Assembly (NCBI GenBank): GCA_945910005.1
Contig: OX246743.1
Coordinates: 15,811,695-15,875,694 of the forward strand
DNA from: Isoperla grammatica
Taxonomy: Eukaryota; Arthropoda; Insecta; Plecoptera; Perlodidae
Direction: 5' to 3'
DNA length: 64,000 nucleotides
Each line of letters begins with the position of its first letter. Within the stretch, counting starts at the first letter, position 1. The notes under the pieces are model-generated. The model worked only from the letters and a program-made list of their open reading frames with translations. It was not told the DNA's origin and did no database searches. Shown in pieces: positions 26,101 to 32,869 of this stretch. The translations under genes were made by a program, and so were the position numbers.

Positions 26101-29100
26101 CTCATAGAGGTAAGCTGTAGGCCAACCTGATGCACGGGCTCATAGAGGTAAGCTGTGGACCAACCTGATGCACGGGCTCATAGAGGTAAGCTGTAGGCCA
26201 ACCTGATGCACGGGCTCATAGAGGTAAGCTGTGGACCAACCTGATGCACGGGCTCATAGAGGTAAGCTGTGGACCAACCTGATGCACGGGCTCATAGAGG
26301 TAAGCTGTAGGCCAACCTGATGCACGGGCTCATAGAGGTAAGCTGTAGGCCAACCTGATGCACGGGCTCATAGAGGTAAGCTGTGGACCAACCTGATGCA
26401 CGGGCTCATAGAGGTAAGCTGTGGACCAACCTGATGCACGGGCTCATAGAGGTAAGCTGTAGGCCAACCTGATGCACGGGCTCATAGAGGTAAGCTGTGG
26501 ACCAACCTGATGCACGGGCTCATAGAGGTAAGCTGTGGACCAACCTGATGCACGGGCTCATAGAGGTAAGCTGTGGACCAACCTAATGCACGGGCTCATA
26601 GAGGTAAGCTGTGGACCAACCTGATGCACGGGCTCATAGAGGTAAGCTGTGGACCAACCTGATGCACGGGCTCATAGAGGTAAGCTGTAGGCCAACCTGA
26701 TGCACGGGCTCATAGAGGTAAGCTGTAGGCCAACCTGATGCACGGGCTCATAGAGGTAAGCTGTGGACCAACCTGATGCACGGGCTCATAGAGGTAAGCT
26801 GTGGACCAACCTGATGCACGGGCTCATAGAGGTAAGCTGTAGGCCAACCTGATGCACGGGCTCATAGAGGTAAGCTGTGGACCAACCTGATGCACGGGCT
26901 CATAGAGGTAAGCTGTGGACCAACCTGATGCACGGGCTCATAGAGGTAAGCTGTAGGCCAACCTGATGCATGGGCTCATAGAGGTAAGCTGTGGACCAAC
27001 CTGATGCACGGGCTCATAGAGGTAAGCTGTAGGCCAACCTGATGCACGGGCTCATAGAGGTAAGCTGTGGACCAACCTGATGCACGGGCTCATAGAGGTA
27101 AGCTGTGGACCAACCTGATGCACGGGCTCATAGAGGTAAGCTGTAGGCCAACCTGATGCACGGGCTCATAGAGGTAAGCTGTAGGCCGACCTGATGCACG
27201 GGCTCATAGAGGTAAGCTGTGGACCAACCTGATGCACGGGCTCATAGAGGTAAGCTGTGGACCAACCTGATGCACGGGCTCATAGAGGTAAGCTGTAGGC
27301 CAACCTGATGTACGGGCTCATAGAGGTAAGCTGTAGGCCAACCTGATGCACGGGCTCATAGAGGTAAGCTGTAGGCCAACCTGATGCATGGGCTCATAGA
27401 GGTAAGCTGTGGACCAACCTGATGCACGGGCTCATAGAGGTAAGCTGTGGACCAACCTGATGCACGGGCTCATAGAGGTAAGCTGTAGGCCAACCTGATG
27501 CACGGGCTCATAGAGGTAAGCTGTGGACCAACCTGATGCACGGGCTCATAGAGGTAAGCTGTAGGCCAACCTGATGCACGGGCTCATAGAGGTAAGCTGT
27601 AGGCCAACCTGATGCACGGGATCATAGAGGTAAGCTGTGGACCAACCTGATGCACGGGCTCATAGAGGTAAGCTGTAGGCCAACCTGATGCACGGGCTCA
27701 TAGAGGTAAGCTGTGGACCAACCTGATGCACGGGCTCATAGAGGTAAGCTGTGGACCAACCTGATGCACGGGCTCATAGAGGTAAGCTGTAGGCCAACCT
27801 GATGCACGGGCTCATAGAGGTAAGCTGTGGACCAACCTGATGCACGGGCTCATAGAGGTAAGCTGTGGACCAACCTGATGCACGGGCTCATAGAGGTAAG
27901 CTGTGGACCAACCTGATGCACGGGCTCATAGAGGTAAGCTGTAGGCCAACCTGATGCACGGGCTCATAGAGGTAAGCTGTGGACCAACCTGATGCACGGG
28001 CTCATAGAGGTAAGCTGTGGACCAACCTGATGCACGGGCTCATAGAGGTAAGCTGTAGGCCAACCTGATGCACGGGCTCATAGAGGTAAGCTGTGGACCA
28101 ACCTGATGCACGGGCTCATAGAGGTAAGCTGTAGGCCAACCTGATGCACGGGCTCATAGAGGTAAGCTGTAGGCCAACCTGATGCACGGGCTCATAGAGG
28201 TAAGCTGTAGGCCAACCTGATGCACGGGCTCATAGAGGTAAGCTGTAGGCCAACCTGATGCACGGGCTCATAGAGGTAAGCTGTGGACCAACCTGATGCA
28301 CGGGCTCATAGAGGTAAGCTGTGGACCAACCTGATGCACGGGCTCATAGAGGTAAGCTGTGGACCAACCTGATGCACGGGCTCATAGAGGTAAGCTGTAG
28401 GCCAACCTGATGCACGGGCTCATAGAGGTAAGCTGTGGACCAACCTGATGCACGGGCTCATAGAGGTAAGCTGTGGACCAACCTGATGCACGGGCTCATA
28501 GAGGTAAGCTGTGGACCAACCTGATGCACGGGCTCATAGAGGTAAGCTGTAGGCCAACCTGATGCACGGGCTCATAGAGGTAAGCTGTGGACCAACCTGA
28601 TGCACGGGCTCATAGAGGTAAGCTGTGGACCAACCTGATGCACGGGCTCATAGAGGTAAGCTGTAGGCCAACCTGATGCACGGGCTCATAGAGGTAAGCT
28701 GTAGGCCGACCTGATGCACGGGCTCATAGAGGTAAGCTGTGGACCAACCTGATGCACGGGCTCATAGAGGTAAGCTGTGGACCAACCTGATGCACGGGCT
28801 CATAGAGGTAAGCTGTAGGCCAACCTGATGTACGGGCTCATAGAGGTAAGCTGTAGGCCAACCTGATGCACGGGCTCATAGAGGTAAGCTGTAGGCCAAC
28901 CTGATGCATGGGCTCATAGAGGTAAGCTGTGGACCAACCTGATGCACGGGCTCATAGAGGTAAGCTGTGGACCAACCTGATGCACGGGCTCATAGAGGTA
29001 AGCTGTAGGCCAACCTGATGCACGGGCTCATAGAGGTAAGCTGTGGACCAACCTGATGCACGGGCTCATAGAGGTAAGCTGTAGGCCAACCTGATGCACG

Positions 29101-32100
29101 GGCTCATAGAGGTAAGCTGTAGGCCAACCTGATGCACGGGATCATAGAGGTAAGCTGTGGACCAACCTGATGCACGGGCTCATAGAGGTAAGCTGTAGGC
29201 CAACCTGATGCACGGGCTCATAGAGGTAAGCTGTGGACCAACCTGATGCACGGGCTCATAGAGGTAAGCTGTGGACCAACCTGATGCACGGGCTCATAGA
29301 GGTAAGCTGTAGGCCAACCTGATGCACGGGCTCATAGAGGTAAGCTGTGGACCAACCTGATGCACGGGCTCATAGAGGTAAGCTGTGGACCAACCTGATG
29401 CACGGGCTCATAGAGGTAAGCTGTGGACCAACCTGATGCACGGGCTCATAGAGGTAAGCTGTAGGCCAACCTGATGCACGGGCTCATAGAGGTAAGCTGT
29501 GGACCAACCTGATGCACGGGCTCATAGAGGTAAGCTGTGGACCAACCTGATGCACGGGCTCATAGAGGTAAGCTGTAGGCCAACCTGATGCACGGGCTCA
29601 TAGAGGTAAGCTGTGGACCAACCTGATGCACGGGCTCATAGAGGTAAGCTGTAGGCCAACCTGATGCACGGGCTCATAGAGGTAAGCTGTAGGCCAACCT
29701 GATGCACGGGCTCATAGAGGTAAGCTGTAGGCCAACCTGATGCACGGGCTCATAGAGGTAAGCTGTAGGCCAACCTGATGCACGGGCTCATAGAGGTAAG
29801 CTGTGGACCAACCTGATGCACGGGCTCATAGAGGTAAGCTGTGGACCAACCTGATGCACGGGCTCATAGAGGTAAGCTGTGGACCAACCTGATGCACGGG
29901 CTCATAGAGGTAAGCTGTAGGCCAACCTGATGCACGGGCTCATAGAGGTAAGCTGTGGACCAACCTGATGCACGGGCTCATAGAGGTAAGCTGTGGACCA
30001 ACCTGATGCACGGGCTCATAGAGGTAAGCTGTGGACCAACCTGATGCACGGGCTCATAGAGGTAAGCTGTAGGCCAACCTGATGCACGGGCTCATAGAGG
30101 TAAGCTGTGGACCAACCTGATGCACGGGCTCATAGAGGTAAGCTGTGGACCAACCTGATGCACGGGCTCATAGAGGTAAGCTGTGGACCAACCTGATGCA
30201 CGGGCTCATAGAGGTAAGCTGTAGGCCAACCTGATGCACGGGCTCATAGAGGTAAGCTGTGGACCAACCTGATGCACGGGCTCATAGAGGTAAGCTGTGG
30301 ACCAACCTGATGCACGGGCTCATAGAGGTAAGCTGTGGACCAACCTGATGCACGGGCTCATAGAGGTAAGCTGTAGGCCAACCTGATGCACGGGCTCATA
30401 GAGGTAAGCTGTGGACCAACCTGATGCACGGGCTCATAGAGGTAAGCTGTAGGCCAACCTGATGCACGGGCTCATAGAGGTAAGCTGTGGACCAACCTGA
30501 TGCACGGGCTCATAGAGGTAAGCTGTAGGCCAACCTGATGCACGGGCTCATAGAGGTAAGCTGTGGACCAACCTGATGCACGGGCTCATAGAGGTAAGCT
30601 GTGGACCAACCTGATGCACGCGCTCATAGAGGTAAGCTGTAGGCCAACCTGATGCACGGGCTCATAGAGGTAAGCTGTAGGCCAACCTGATGCATTAAGT
30701 ATTAACGTAACCAGGGGATCGAACCGAAAATATTTTAATTTCGGTTCGGTTTTTGGTTCGGGAGAATCATTTCGGTTCGGTTTTCGGTTCGGTCCGACAA
30801 TGTTCGTATTTGACATTTTAAAAGTGAGGAAATAGCATTAAAAAATCGCTATTTTTTTTGTAATACTGTATTATCGAATCTCTTACCTTCATGATAACGT
30901 TGCAGTCCTGTATCTAGCACGACGAATCATTTGTGGTTGCGTTAAATTTTAAAAGTTACGGAATACATATTCTTTTTTCCTACCCATATCTACGAAACGG
31001 AAGCTGAAACGCGACTGACATAAAAGTAACAGTGCATGGTCATTTGCCACGAAAGTTTGTTTTATGTTCAAGGGTGGGGTTTGCACGTGTTTCGACAGCG
31101 GAGTCTCGTCTTAAACCTGTAATTATCTGATTAGTGTCAACGGTCAAGACTCAACATAATTTATGTAGGCATATTCGTCTCCAAGGTTCTTGATTTATAA
31201 CTTCCAGGAAAGTGGAAACCAAAATCTTCTGTCGGTGCGTTTTGTGTTTTCGCCGAACACATCTTCCAATTGTTAACAAAATATCAACCAACTATCATGG
31301 TGCCGAAGGTTGTTACCATTGTGTATACTTCCCGTTCCTATTATTGCAGATATAAAAGGAACTTAGCCATCCATCGAGTATTGTCATCACCAACCTTTCA
31401 AAGGAAGACCTCCCAAATCCCAGTGGAACAAATCGCAGAACTTCCAAAAATAATTTTTCCCTTTGCATTTTTTGTTTTATATTTTTAATTTTTATTAATA
31501 TTGCAATTTTGAGATTTTGATATACGGAGGCTTGTACCGAAAATAACCGAAAAAAACCGATAACCGAAACCCAAAATATCGGTTTTTGTTTCGGTTTACG
31601 GTTTTACCACTTTTTCATAACGGTTTTCGGTTCGGGAAAAATAACGGTTTTTTCCGGTTTTCGGTTTTCGGTTCGAACCGGTTCGATCCCCTGAACGTAA
31701 CTTTAGTGTTGAGAATTTTCATAAACATTTTTTAGGTTGGAAATTAAAAAAAAAATATATATGATCTTTGATTAAAGTTATAAGTTCCTTACAAGTATAG
31801 CAAGAAATTTGGTTTTTACAAATTGGTAATGTTTAAAACTAAATTGTTTCTTTCGTGTACATTTTATGACTTCAGTAGTTTGTTTGTTATTTTCCTACAT
31901 CTACAAACCTGATAGGGTAAGGAATAACACATGGGCTACTGATTACTTTTCAATGTTTTTATTAATTTGTTTTTCTTCTTTTTTTCTGATTCAATTCTTT
32001 ACCAATTGAATTGAGCTTGTGATACTTGATTGGCACCAAATTCAAAACAGTAGGACCAAGTATGGGTTAACCATGACTAGGCTGTAGCACCAACTACTAT

Positions 32101-32461
32101 GTCAATGCTGACACAACCAACATGATTGGTATGTACTATGTACACTATAAAAAAAAAAAAAAAACAGTAATAAAAAGATTATTTCAGCATTGCTCTTTTC
32201 CAAGCTCTTACTTTTATCTGAGTAGCGCCACTTGTTTAGCAACATGACTGTGTGTTTTAGGCGTACGATCACAAGCAGAGTCCCGTGCGCAAGTGTGCAG
32301 TGTTCTGCATCGTGGCGCTTCACAACCATCTTGGGGAGGAGAAGATGGCGCCCTACCTTAAGGGGCTCGCCAGCTCCAAGCTGAAACTGTTGCACCTCTA
32401 CATCCGACGGGCGGAGCAGGGAGCCTCCGTACCCACCTCGCCCAAGAACGCTCCACCCTAG
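1478..32461 (+). CDS. CLASP: CLASP (CLIP-associating protein), C-terminal part of gene
   Basis: Multi-exon gene for a CLASP/Orbit/MAST protein, which binds microtubule plus ends and cortical sites and promotes rescue and suppresses catastrophe through TOG domains. Coding exons are 1478-1680, 5900-5980, 7232-7399, 8633-8695, 12362-12529, (13243-13287), 19018-19181, 19949-20126, 20764-20895, 21478-21647, 22780-22963, 23374-23482, 23875-24034, 24296-24473, 25026-25235 and 32261-32461. All introns are GT-AG and every junction phase agrees, giving 788 residues without the micro-exon. In order they encode a Ser/Arg-rich linker, a TOG domain (12362-20895), a Ser/Pro-rich linker and the C-terminal TOG/CLIP-interacting domain (23875-32458). 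Similarity to animal CLASP1/2 is recognised by eye, for example GADLLGS, VDPTQTP and KVLKPLIKTGDYPVN. The N-terminal TOG1/TOG2 part is outside the window. Introns carry three large minisatellites and several hAT elements. Confidence 0.93.
1681..2943. other. CLASP intron, no distinct feature
   Basis: AT-rich intron sequence up to the hAT element at 2944. I see no splice-bounded exon or repeat beyond a T-run near 2886. Confidence 0.5.
2944..3807. mobile_element. Non-autonomous hAT element with 8-bp target duplication
   Basis: Ends are inverted: TAGGGGTGTGCGA on the left and TCGCACACCCCTG on the right. Flanks are ATATCATG (2936-2943) and ATATCGTG (3808-3815), a 7/8 target-site duplication of hAT length. 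The subterminal regions are rich in TCTCGA/CGAGAT motifs, as expected for transposase-binding repeats. No transposase frame remains. Size is 864 bp, inside a CLASP intron. Confidence 0.85.
3816..4111. other. CLASP intron between two hAT elements
   Basis: Short AT-rich stretch. GGGTAGTCTTTACTATTAAAA at about 4066 has an inverted near-copy at about 5817, outside the next hAT element. The pair may be the ends of an older element that the hAT invaded, but no target duplication is visible. Confidence 0.3.
4516..4593 (+). pseudogene. THAP zinc-finger first exon of a transposase
   Basis: ATG at 4516 opens 26 codons containing CCIVGCTNRY, the start of a C2CH THAP DNA-binding domain. It is followed directly by a donor, TCG then GTAAGC at 4594. 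Unspliced reading stops at TAG 4630-4632. The rest of the THAP domain (second Cys/His pair and AVPTIF-like motif) is not visible, so this is the remnant of an internally deleted transposase gene rather than a working host gene. Confidence 0.5.
4793..5020 (-). pseudogene. Possible exon of the THAP-family element, minus strand
   Basis: ATG at 5018-5020 (minus) opens 76 codons with ordinary amino-acid composition, ending in a good donor (GAA then GTAAGT, plus-strand ACTTAC at 4787-4792). I do not recognise the protein. It lies convergent to the THAP exon in the same small element. It may be a second transposon gene or a captured host exon. Confidence 0.3.
5450..5899. repeat. CLASP intron with a short tandem duplication
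   Basis: A 36-bp AT-rich unit containing GGAACCAATTAATTATTTAA is present twice, plus part of a third, at 5565-5650. The rest is plain intron leading to the acceptor at 5899. Confidence 0.6.
5900..5980 (+). CDS. CLASP: CLASP exon (27 codons)
   Basis: The acceptor CCCCGTAG precedes 5900 and the donor GTAAGT follows 5980. Phase is 0 on both sides. It encodes a short helix-like segment with AQKILQQSREAESALADAL. This matches the conserved CLASP linker patch that in vertebrates reads as an EEAVADAL-type sequence just upstream of the Ser/Asp-rich tract. Confidence 0.85.
5981..7231. other. CLASP intron; partial TE end near 6781
   Basis: AT-rich. GGGATGACATCAGGTAGTAG at about 6783 resembles the left terminus of the element at 8972 (GGGATGACATCGGGTAGTAG) and is probably a decayed or solo end of that family. 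No coding exon was seen. Confidence 0.4.
7232..7399 (+). CDS. CLASP: CLASP exon: acidic/Ser linker
   Basis: The acceptor TTGTTTCAG precedes 7232 and the donor GTAAGT follows 7399. 56 codons, phase 0 to 0. The peptide contains HSDESETSSVCSERSFDS, the counterpart of the HSDDDANSDASSACSERSYSS stretch of vertebrate CLASPs just before the TOG array. Such Ser-rich segments are GSK3/CDK phosphorylation regions in the family. Confidence 0.9.
7400..8632. other. CLASP intron, no distinct feature
   Basis: AT-rich intron. Sequence near 8050-8150 (GGTTCACACATTAC) looks like MITE sequence but I could not find a matching inverted partner or a target duplication. Confidence 0.4.
8633..8695 (+). CDS. CLASP: CLASP exon (21 codons), entry to TOG domain
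   Basis: The acceptor TGGCCTACAG ends at 8632 and the donor GTACGG begins at 8696. 63 nt in phase 0 to 0. The last codons give LLEPTTK, which joins the next exon as TTKDIVEIITHCAS. This parallels the RQTEDVAEVLNRCAS sequence of vertebrate CLASPs and is the best argument that the exon is real. It is too short to show as an isolated ORF, and it could be alternatively included. Confidence 0.7.
8972..9424. mobile_element. Non-autonomous hAT-type MITE, 453 bp, perfect 8-bp TSD
   Basis: Inverted ends are TAGGGATGACATCGGGTA and TACCCGATGTCGTCCCTA. The same 8-mer ATACGGTA flanks it at 8964-8971 and 9425-9432. Internal inverted GGATTCGGGTAACCCG motifs lie near both ends. It has no coding capacity. 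A related right end is nested in the 21900-22509 element, near 22372. Confidence 0.9.
9433..10165. other. CLASP intron before the 105-bp array
   Basis: AT-rich sequence without exon-like or repeat structure that I can support. Confidence 0.5.
10166..12055 (+). repeat. Minisatellite, 18 x 105 bp
   Basis: Exactly eighteen tandem copies of a 105-bp unit beginning AACGTCACTCACTGATGCAG fill 1890 bp. Units differ at a few diagnostic sites: TCTCC/TCCCC, CCCAGTC/CCCGGTC and TTAGCTT/TTCGCTT. The variant order of units 2-7 recurs in units 8-13, so a 630-bp six-unit block was duplicated. Because 105 is a multiple of three, one frame stays open for 596 codons, but no CLASP splice site joins it and it reads as repeat sequence. 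It lies 306 bp upstream of the exon at 12362. Confidence 0.97.
12362..12529 (+). CDS. CLASP: CLASP exon: start of TOG domain
   Basis: The acceptor GTTTGCAG ends at 12361 and the donor GTAGCG begins at 12530. 56 codons, phase 0 to 0. It encodes the first two HEAT-like helices of the TOG domain. The motif HWSDRKEGLVGLQSY corresponds to the NWSERKEGLLGLQ segment, whose Trp lies in the tubulin-binding loop of TOG domains. It ends FMDAHTK, like MFADPHGK in vertebrates. Confidence 0.95.
12656..12787. mobile_element. Foldback MITE, family F1 copy 1
   Basis: The two arms are inverted copies: the left contains AACAACCTTACAGGTGCTTT and the right AAAGCATCTGTGAGGTTGTT. The middle has a second inverted pair around GTGGCCAATCAGCG and TGATTGGCCAC. 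The same core (GCTTTCGTCA, CCAATCAGCG) recurs at 62890-63058. No long target duplication is visible. Confidence 0.7.
13243..13287 (+). CDS. CLASP: Possible CLASP micro-exon (15 codons)
   Basis: A good acceptor (CTTCCTTTTCCAG) and a good donor (GTGAGT) bound 45 nt that keep phase 0 between the flanking exons, adding SIPRSNRKSARKCNT. The insertion point, between the HTK and VFS sequences, is in the TOG domain between two helices. Vertebrate CLASPs have one extra Arg there, not 15 residues. It is therefore either a lineage-specific cassette exon or a chance pairing of sites. Confidence 0.45.
13288..14400. other. CLASP intron, no distinct feature
   Basis: AT-rich. I see no convincing exon, RNA gene or transposon end. 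Confidence 0.5.
14402..14590 (-). mobile_element. SINE-like, tRNA-derived sequence (minus strand)
   Basis: Read on the minus strand from about 14525, the sequence starts CAGTCCCAGTGGTCTAGATG and has a box-A-like TGGTCTAGATGCC. About 40 nt later comes a box-B-like GCGTTAGAATCCC, which is the polymerase III promoter spacing of a tRNA. It does not fold as an intact tRNA. GTGAAATCCAGAAAT on the left and ATTTCTGGATTTCAC on the right form an inverted pair around it. Confidence 0.35.
14621..14786. mobile_element. Foldback element with ~66-bp near-perfect arms
   Basis: ATTGAGCTAGGGGAGAAGGA on the left is mirrored by TCCTTCTCCCCTAGCTCAAT on the right. The arms stay almost identical inward to TTCGGA/TCCGAA around a loop of about 30 nt. 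An RNA copy would form a long hairpin. The open frame over it (14402-14800) is not coding. Confidence 0.8.
14878..19003 (+). repeat. Minisatellite, ~79 units of 52 bp, abutting a splice acceptor
   Basis: The unit begins GTGTGACAGTGAGTGTGCAG and contains GTTAATGCCGGGTTGCGTC. Full units are 52 bp. Scattered 33-bp units lack 19 bp, exactly the distance between the two GGGTTG copies inside a unit, so slippage explains them. Marker variants (GCAGACTGG, AATGCTGGG, GCAGGCTTGG) recur 1191 bp apart, showing a duplicated higher-order block of 21 full and 3 short units. The last copy ends about 14 bases before the acceptor of the exon at 19018. Confidence 0.97.
19018..19181 (+). CDS. CLASP: CLASP exon: TOG domain
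   Basis: The acceptor TTGTTCAG follows immediately after the 52-bp array, and the donor GTGGGT begins at 19182. 54 codons plus two bases. The peptide VFSLFLDTLNELI through NKLGADLLGSIQ is the conserved centre of the CLASP TOG domain. The acceptor has a weak pyrimidine tract (GGTGGCTTGTTCAG). The likely branch site TTAAT (near 18998) is itself part of the repeat unit. Confidence 0.95.
19182..19620. other. CLASP intron, no distinct feature
   Basis: Short AT-rich intron up to the 49-bp tandem repeat. Confidence 0.5.
19621..19871 (+). repeat. Tandem repeat, 5 x 49 bp
   Basis: Five 49-bp units start at 19621, 19670, 19719, 19768 and 19817, followed by a partial unit. Each carries the palindrome-like TTGTAGCGCACTACAAG. 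The same GTAGCGCACTAC motif makes up the subterminal repeats of the hAT element at 56623-60080, so the array may have grown from a fragment of that family. Confidence 0.9.
19949..20126 (+). CDS. CLASP: CLASP exon: TOG domain
   Basis: The acceptor TTGCGCAG ends at 19948 and the donor GTGAGT begins at 20127. One base completes Arg, then 59 codons follow. SFPHDLVLAAVMRFVVDPTQ and the following TPNAKVKVATL match the highly conserved TOG helices of CLASPs. The donor is followed within a few bases by a (CAA)n run at 20135-20188. Confidence 0.95.
20135..20188 (+). repeat. (CAA)n microsatellite next to a splice donor
   Basis: About 18 CAA/AAC triplets start about eight bases after the 5' splice site of the preceding CLASP exon. 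Confidence 0.95.
20764..20895 (+). CDS. CLASP: CLASP exon: end of TOG domain
   Basis: The acceptor TTCCTTCAG ends at 20763 and the donor GTAACC begins at 20896. 44 codons, phase 0. The peptide RKASQTAVMALFNLNTPQIT corresponds to the last TOG helices. The family's FELNTPEFTMLL and LPK motifs are recognisable. Confidence 0.95.
20896..21477. other. CLASP intron, no distinct feature
   Basis: Nothing beyond ordinary intron sequence that I can support. Confidence 0.5.
21478..21647 (+). CDS. CLASP: CLASP exon: His/Pro/Ser-rich linker
   Basis: The acceptor GTTTCCAG ends at 21477 and the donor GTAACC begins at 21648. 56 codons plus two bases. It begins EAAATFVHHHFERSRNGSLP, the counterpart of the DGATKLLHNHLRNTGNG segment, then becomes Pro/His-rich (SPPHRPPFSPPHFHH). 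It ends SPDEVYR, as in the SEDIYSSLR region of vertebrates. Confidence 0.92.
21900..22509. mobile_element. hAT-type MITE, 610 bp, perfect 8-bp TSD
   Basis: Inverted ends are CAGGCCTGCCA and TGGCAGGCCTG. Target duplications CCTTCCAG lie at 21892-21899 and 22510-22517. Inside, at about 22330-22378, GGATTCGGGTAACGCGGGTACCC and then ATGACATCCCTA is the right end of a second family (compare 8972-9424), so another element inserted here and was partly lost. Confidence 0.9.
22780..22963 (+). CDS. CLASP: CLASP exon: inter-TOG linker
   Basis: The acceptor GCGTCCAG ends at 22779 and the donor GTGAGT begins at 22964. The first base completes Arg from the previous exon. The peptide SLRRTTAEIQAYSFEPPGSG matches the SSLRGVTEAIQNFSF motif of CLASP1/2. 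The rest is Ser/Asp-rich and variable. Confidence 0.93.
22964..23373. other. CLASP intron, no distinct feature
   Basis: Ordinary AT-rich intron. Confidence 0.5.
23374..23482 (+). CDS. CLASP: CLASP exon: Ser-rich linker
   Basis: The acceptor TTTTCTCCAG ends at 23373 and the donor GTGAGG begins at 23483. 36 codons plus one base. The peptide SSSLSSPTHRPRDYASLIDT corresponds to the HSSPRSRDYNPYNYSDS linker just before the C-terminal TOG domain. Confidence 0.9.
23483..23874. other. CLASP intron, no distinct feature
   Basis: Ordinary AT-rich intron. Confidence 0.5.
23875..24034 (+). CDS. CLASP: CLASP exon: start of C-terminal TOG domain
   Basis: The acceptor TTCTTGCAG ends at 23874 and the donor GTAAGA begins at 24035. 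Two bases complete Ala. The peptide ADVTVMLRKCCHTLGGQEGE and the following QERKVVLYLLQRLL align with DLVAELLKELSNHNERVEERKIALYELMKL. This is the first helix pair of the C-terminal domain that binds CLIP-170, LL5 and related cortical partners. Confidence 0.93.
24296..24473 (+). CDS. CLASP: CLASP exon: C-terminal TOG domain
   Basis: The acceptor TCTCCCCAG ends at 24295 and the donor GTGCGT begins at 24474. One base completes Lys. The peptide VLLSQIEKPEPSLRSLSWTV, followed by LKVLSSHKDEDKE, matches LLLETLGDKEPTIRALALKVL and KTLEAHKDPHKE of vertebrate CLASPs. Confidence 0.95.
24474..25025. other. CLASP intron; possible retroposon tail
   Basis: At about 24835-24930 the sequence ends in GATTGATTGATTATTGGG after TTTGAAACAAAGACAG, which resembles the short-repeat 3' tail of a SINE or LINE. 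Support is weak. The rest is plain intron. Confidence 0.25.
25026..25235 (+). CDS. CLASP: CLASP exon whose 3' end and donor seed a 38-bp array
   Basis: The acceptor ACTCGCCAG ends at 25025. 70 codons, phase 0, starting VVRSAESCAGVMGAVLPPEV and including KVLKPLIKTGDYPVNQGAIK, a diagnostic CLASP C-terminal sequence. The exon ends LMHGLIE then GTAAGC. The last 23 bases of the exon belong to the first unit of the 38-bp array, so the same exon end and donor recur about 144 times downstream. Using the second donor instead of the first would read VSCRPT and stop at 25254-25256, so only the first donor preserves the frame to the last exon. Confidence 0.95.
25213..30694 (+). repeat. Minisatellite, ~144 x 38 bp, duplicating a 5' splice site
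   Basis: The unit contains CTGATGCACGGGCTCATAGA then GGTAAGCTGT and ends in AGGCCAAC or GGACCAAC. The first copy straddles the exon/intron border at 25235/25236. Nearly every unit keeps GAG|GTAAGC intact; the one at about 25845 has GAGATAAGC. Two main unit types (GTAGGCC and GTGGACC) alternate irregularly. Rare variants at 27311/28831 (TACGGGCTC) and 27621/29141 (ATCATAGAG) recur exactly 1520 bp (40 units) apart, so a 40-unit block was duplicated. Confidence 0.97.
30712..31693. mobile_element. hAT-type element, 982 bp, perfect 8-bp TSD
   Basis: Inverted ends are CAGGGGATCGAACC and GGTTCGATCCCCTG. AACGTAAC flanks it at 30704-30711 and 31694-31701. TTCGGTTCGG/CCGAACCGAA subterminal repeats are dense at both ends. 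It sits ten bases past the last 38-bp unit. No transposase frame was seen. Confidence 0.92.
31702..32260. other. CLASP intron, no distinct feature
   Basis: AT-rich, with an A-run near 32147. It leads to the last coding exon. Confidence 0.5.
32261..32461 (+). CDS. CLASP: CLASP last coding exon, stop at the splice junction
   Basis: The acceptor GTGTTTTAG ends at 32260. 66 codons then TAG at 32459-32461. The peptide SPVRKCAVFCIVALHNHLGE and then SSKLKLLHLYIRRAEQG aligns with SSVRKACVFCLVAVHAVIGDE and SKMKLLNLYIKRAQTG, the C-terminus of CLASPs. GTGAGT follows the stop codon directly, so the 3'UTR is spliced to an exon at about 32870 after CTTTTACAG. Confidence 0.93.
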   Translation, partial: AYDHKQSPVRKCAVFCIVALHNHLGEEKMAPYLKGLASSKLKLLHLYIRRAEQGASVPTSPKNAPP

Positions 32462-32869
32462 GTGAGTCTATTAACTCCTGTCATATTTATAGGCTATAAA
32501 TATATTTTATTAAATTTAATATACTATATTCTTATTAGATTTGCTTATATTTAATTTTTCAATTCATTTCTATTGTTCTTGCTTATTTATATAGTAAAGT
32601 ACTAGTTGGTTTTGTTTTTGCTATTCTTGCTATTTTGTGATTTATTTATAAGAAATTGTCTGCATAGTTATAGGCCTAGTTTATTGTCCTCCTTTGTAAA
32701 TCATTTTTAAATAAGACATTGCATAATAGCACTGATTTCATTTCATTTAGTTGTCGTACGGTTTCTCATTAACAGACATAGATAACGTCTGGTGCCAAAT
32801 GGTCTTTACCTGCTTCGACTGCTTTTTTTGACGGTCAGAATTTGTATGTGATTTGTTCTCTTTTACAGG
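32462..32869 (+). other. CLASP: CLASP 3'UTR intron
   Basis: Donor GTGAGT at 32462 and acceptor CTCTTTTACAG ending at 32869. If spliced, the junction falls directly at the stop codon, well inside the 50-55-nt limit, so no nonsense-mediated decay is expected. Confidence 0.6.
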
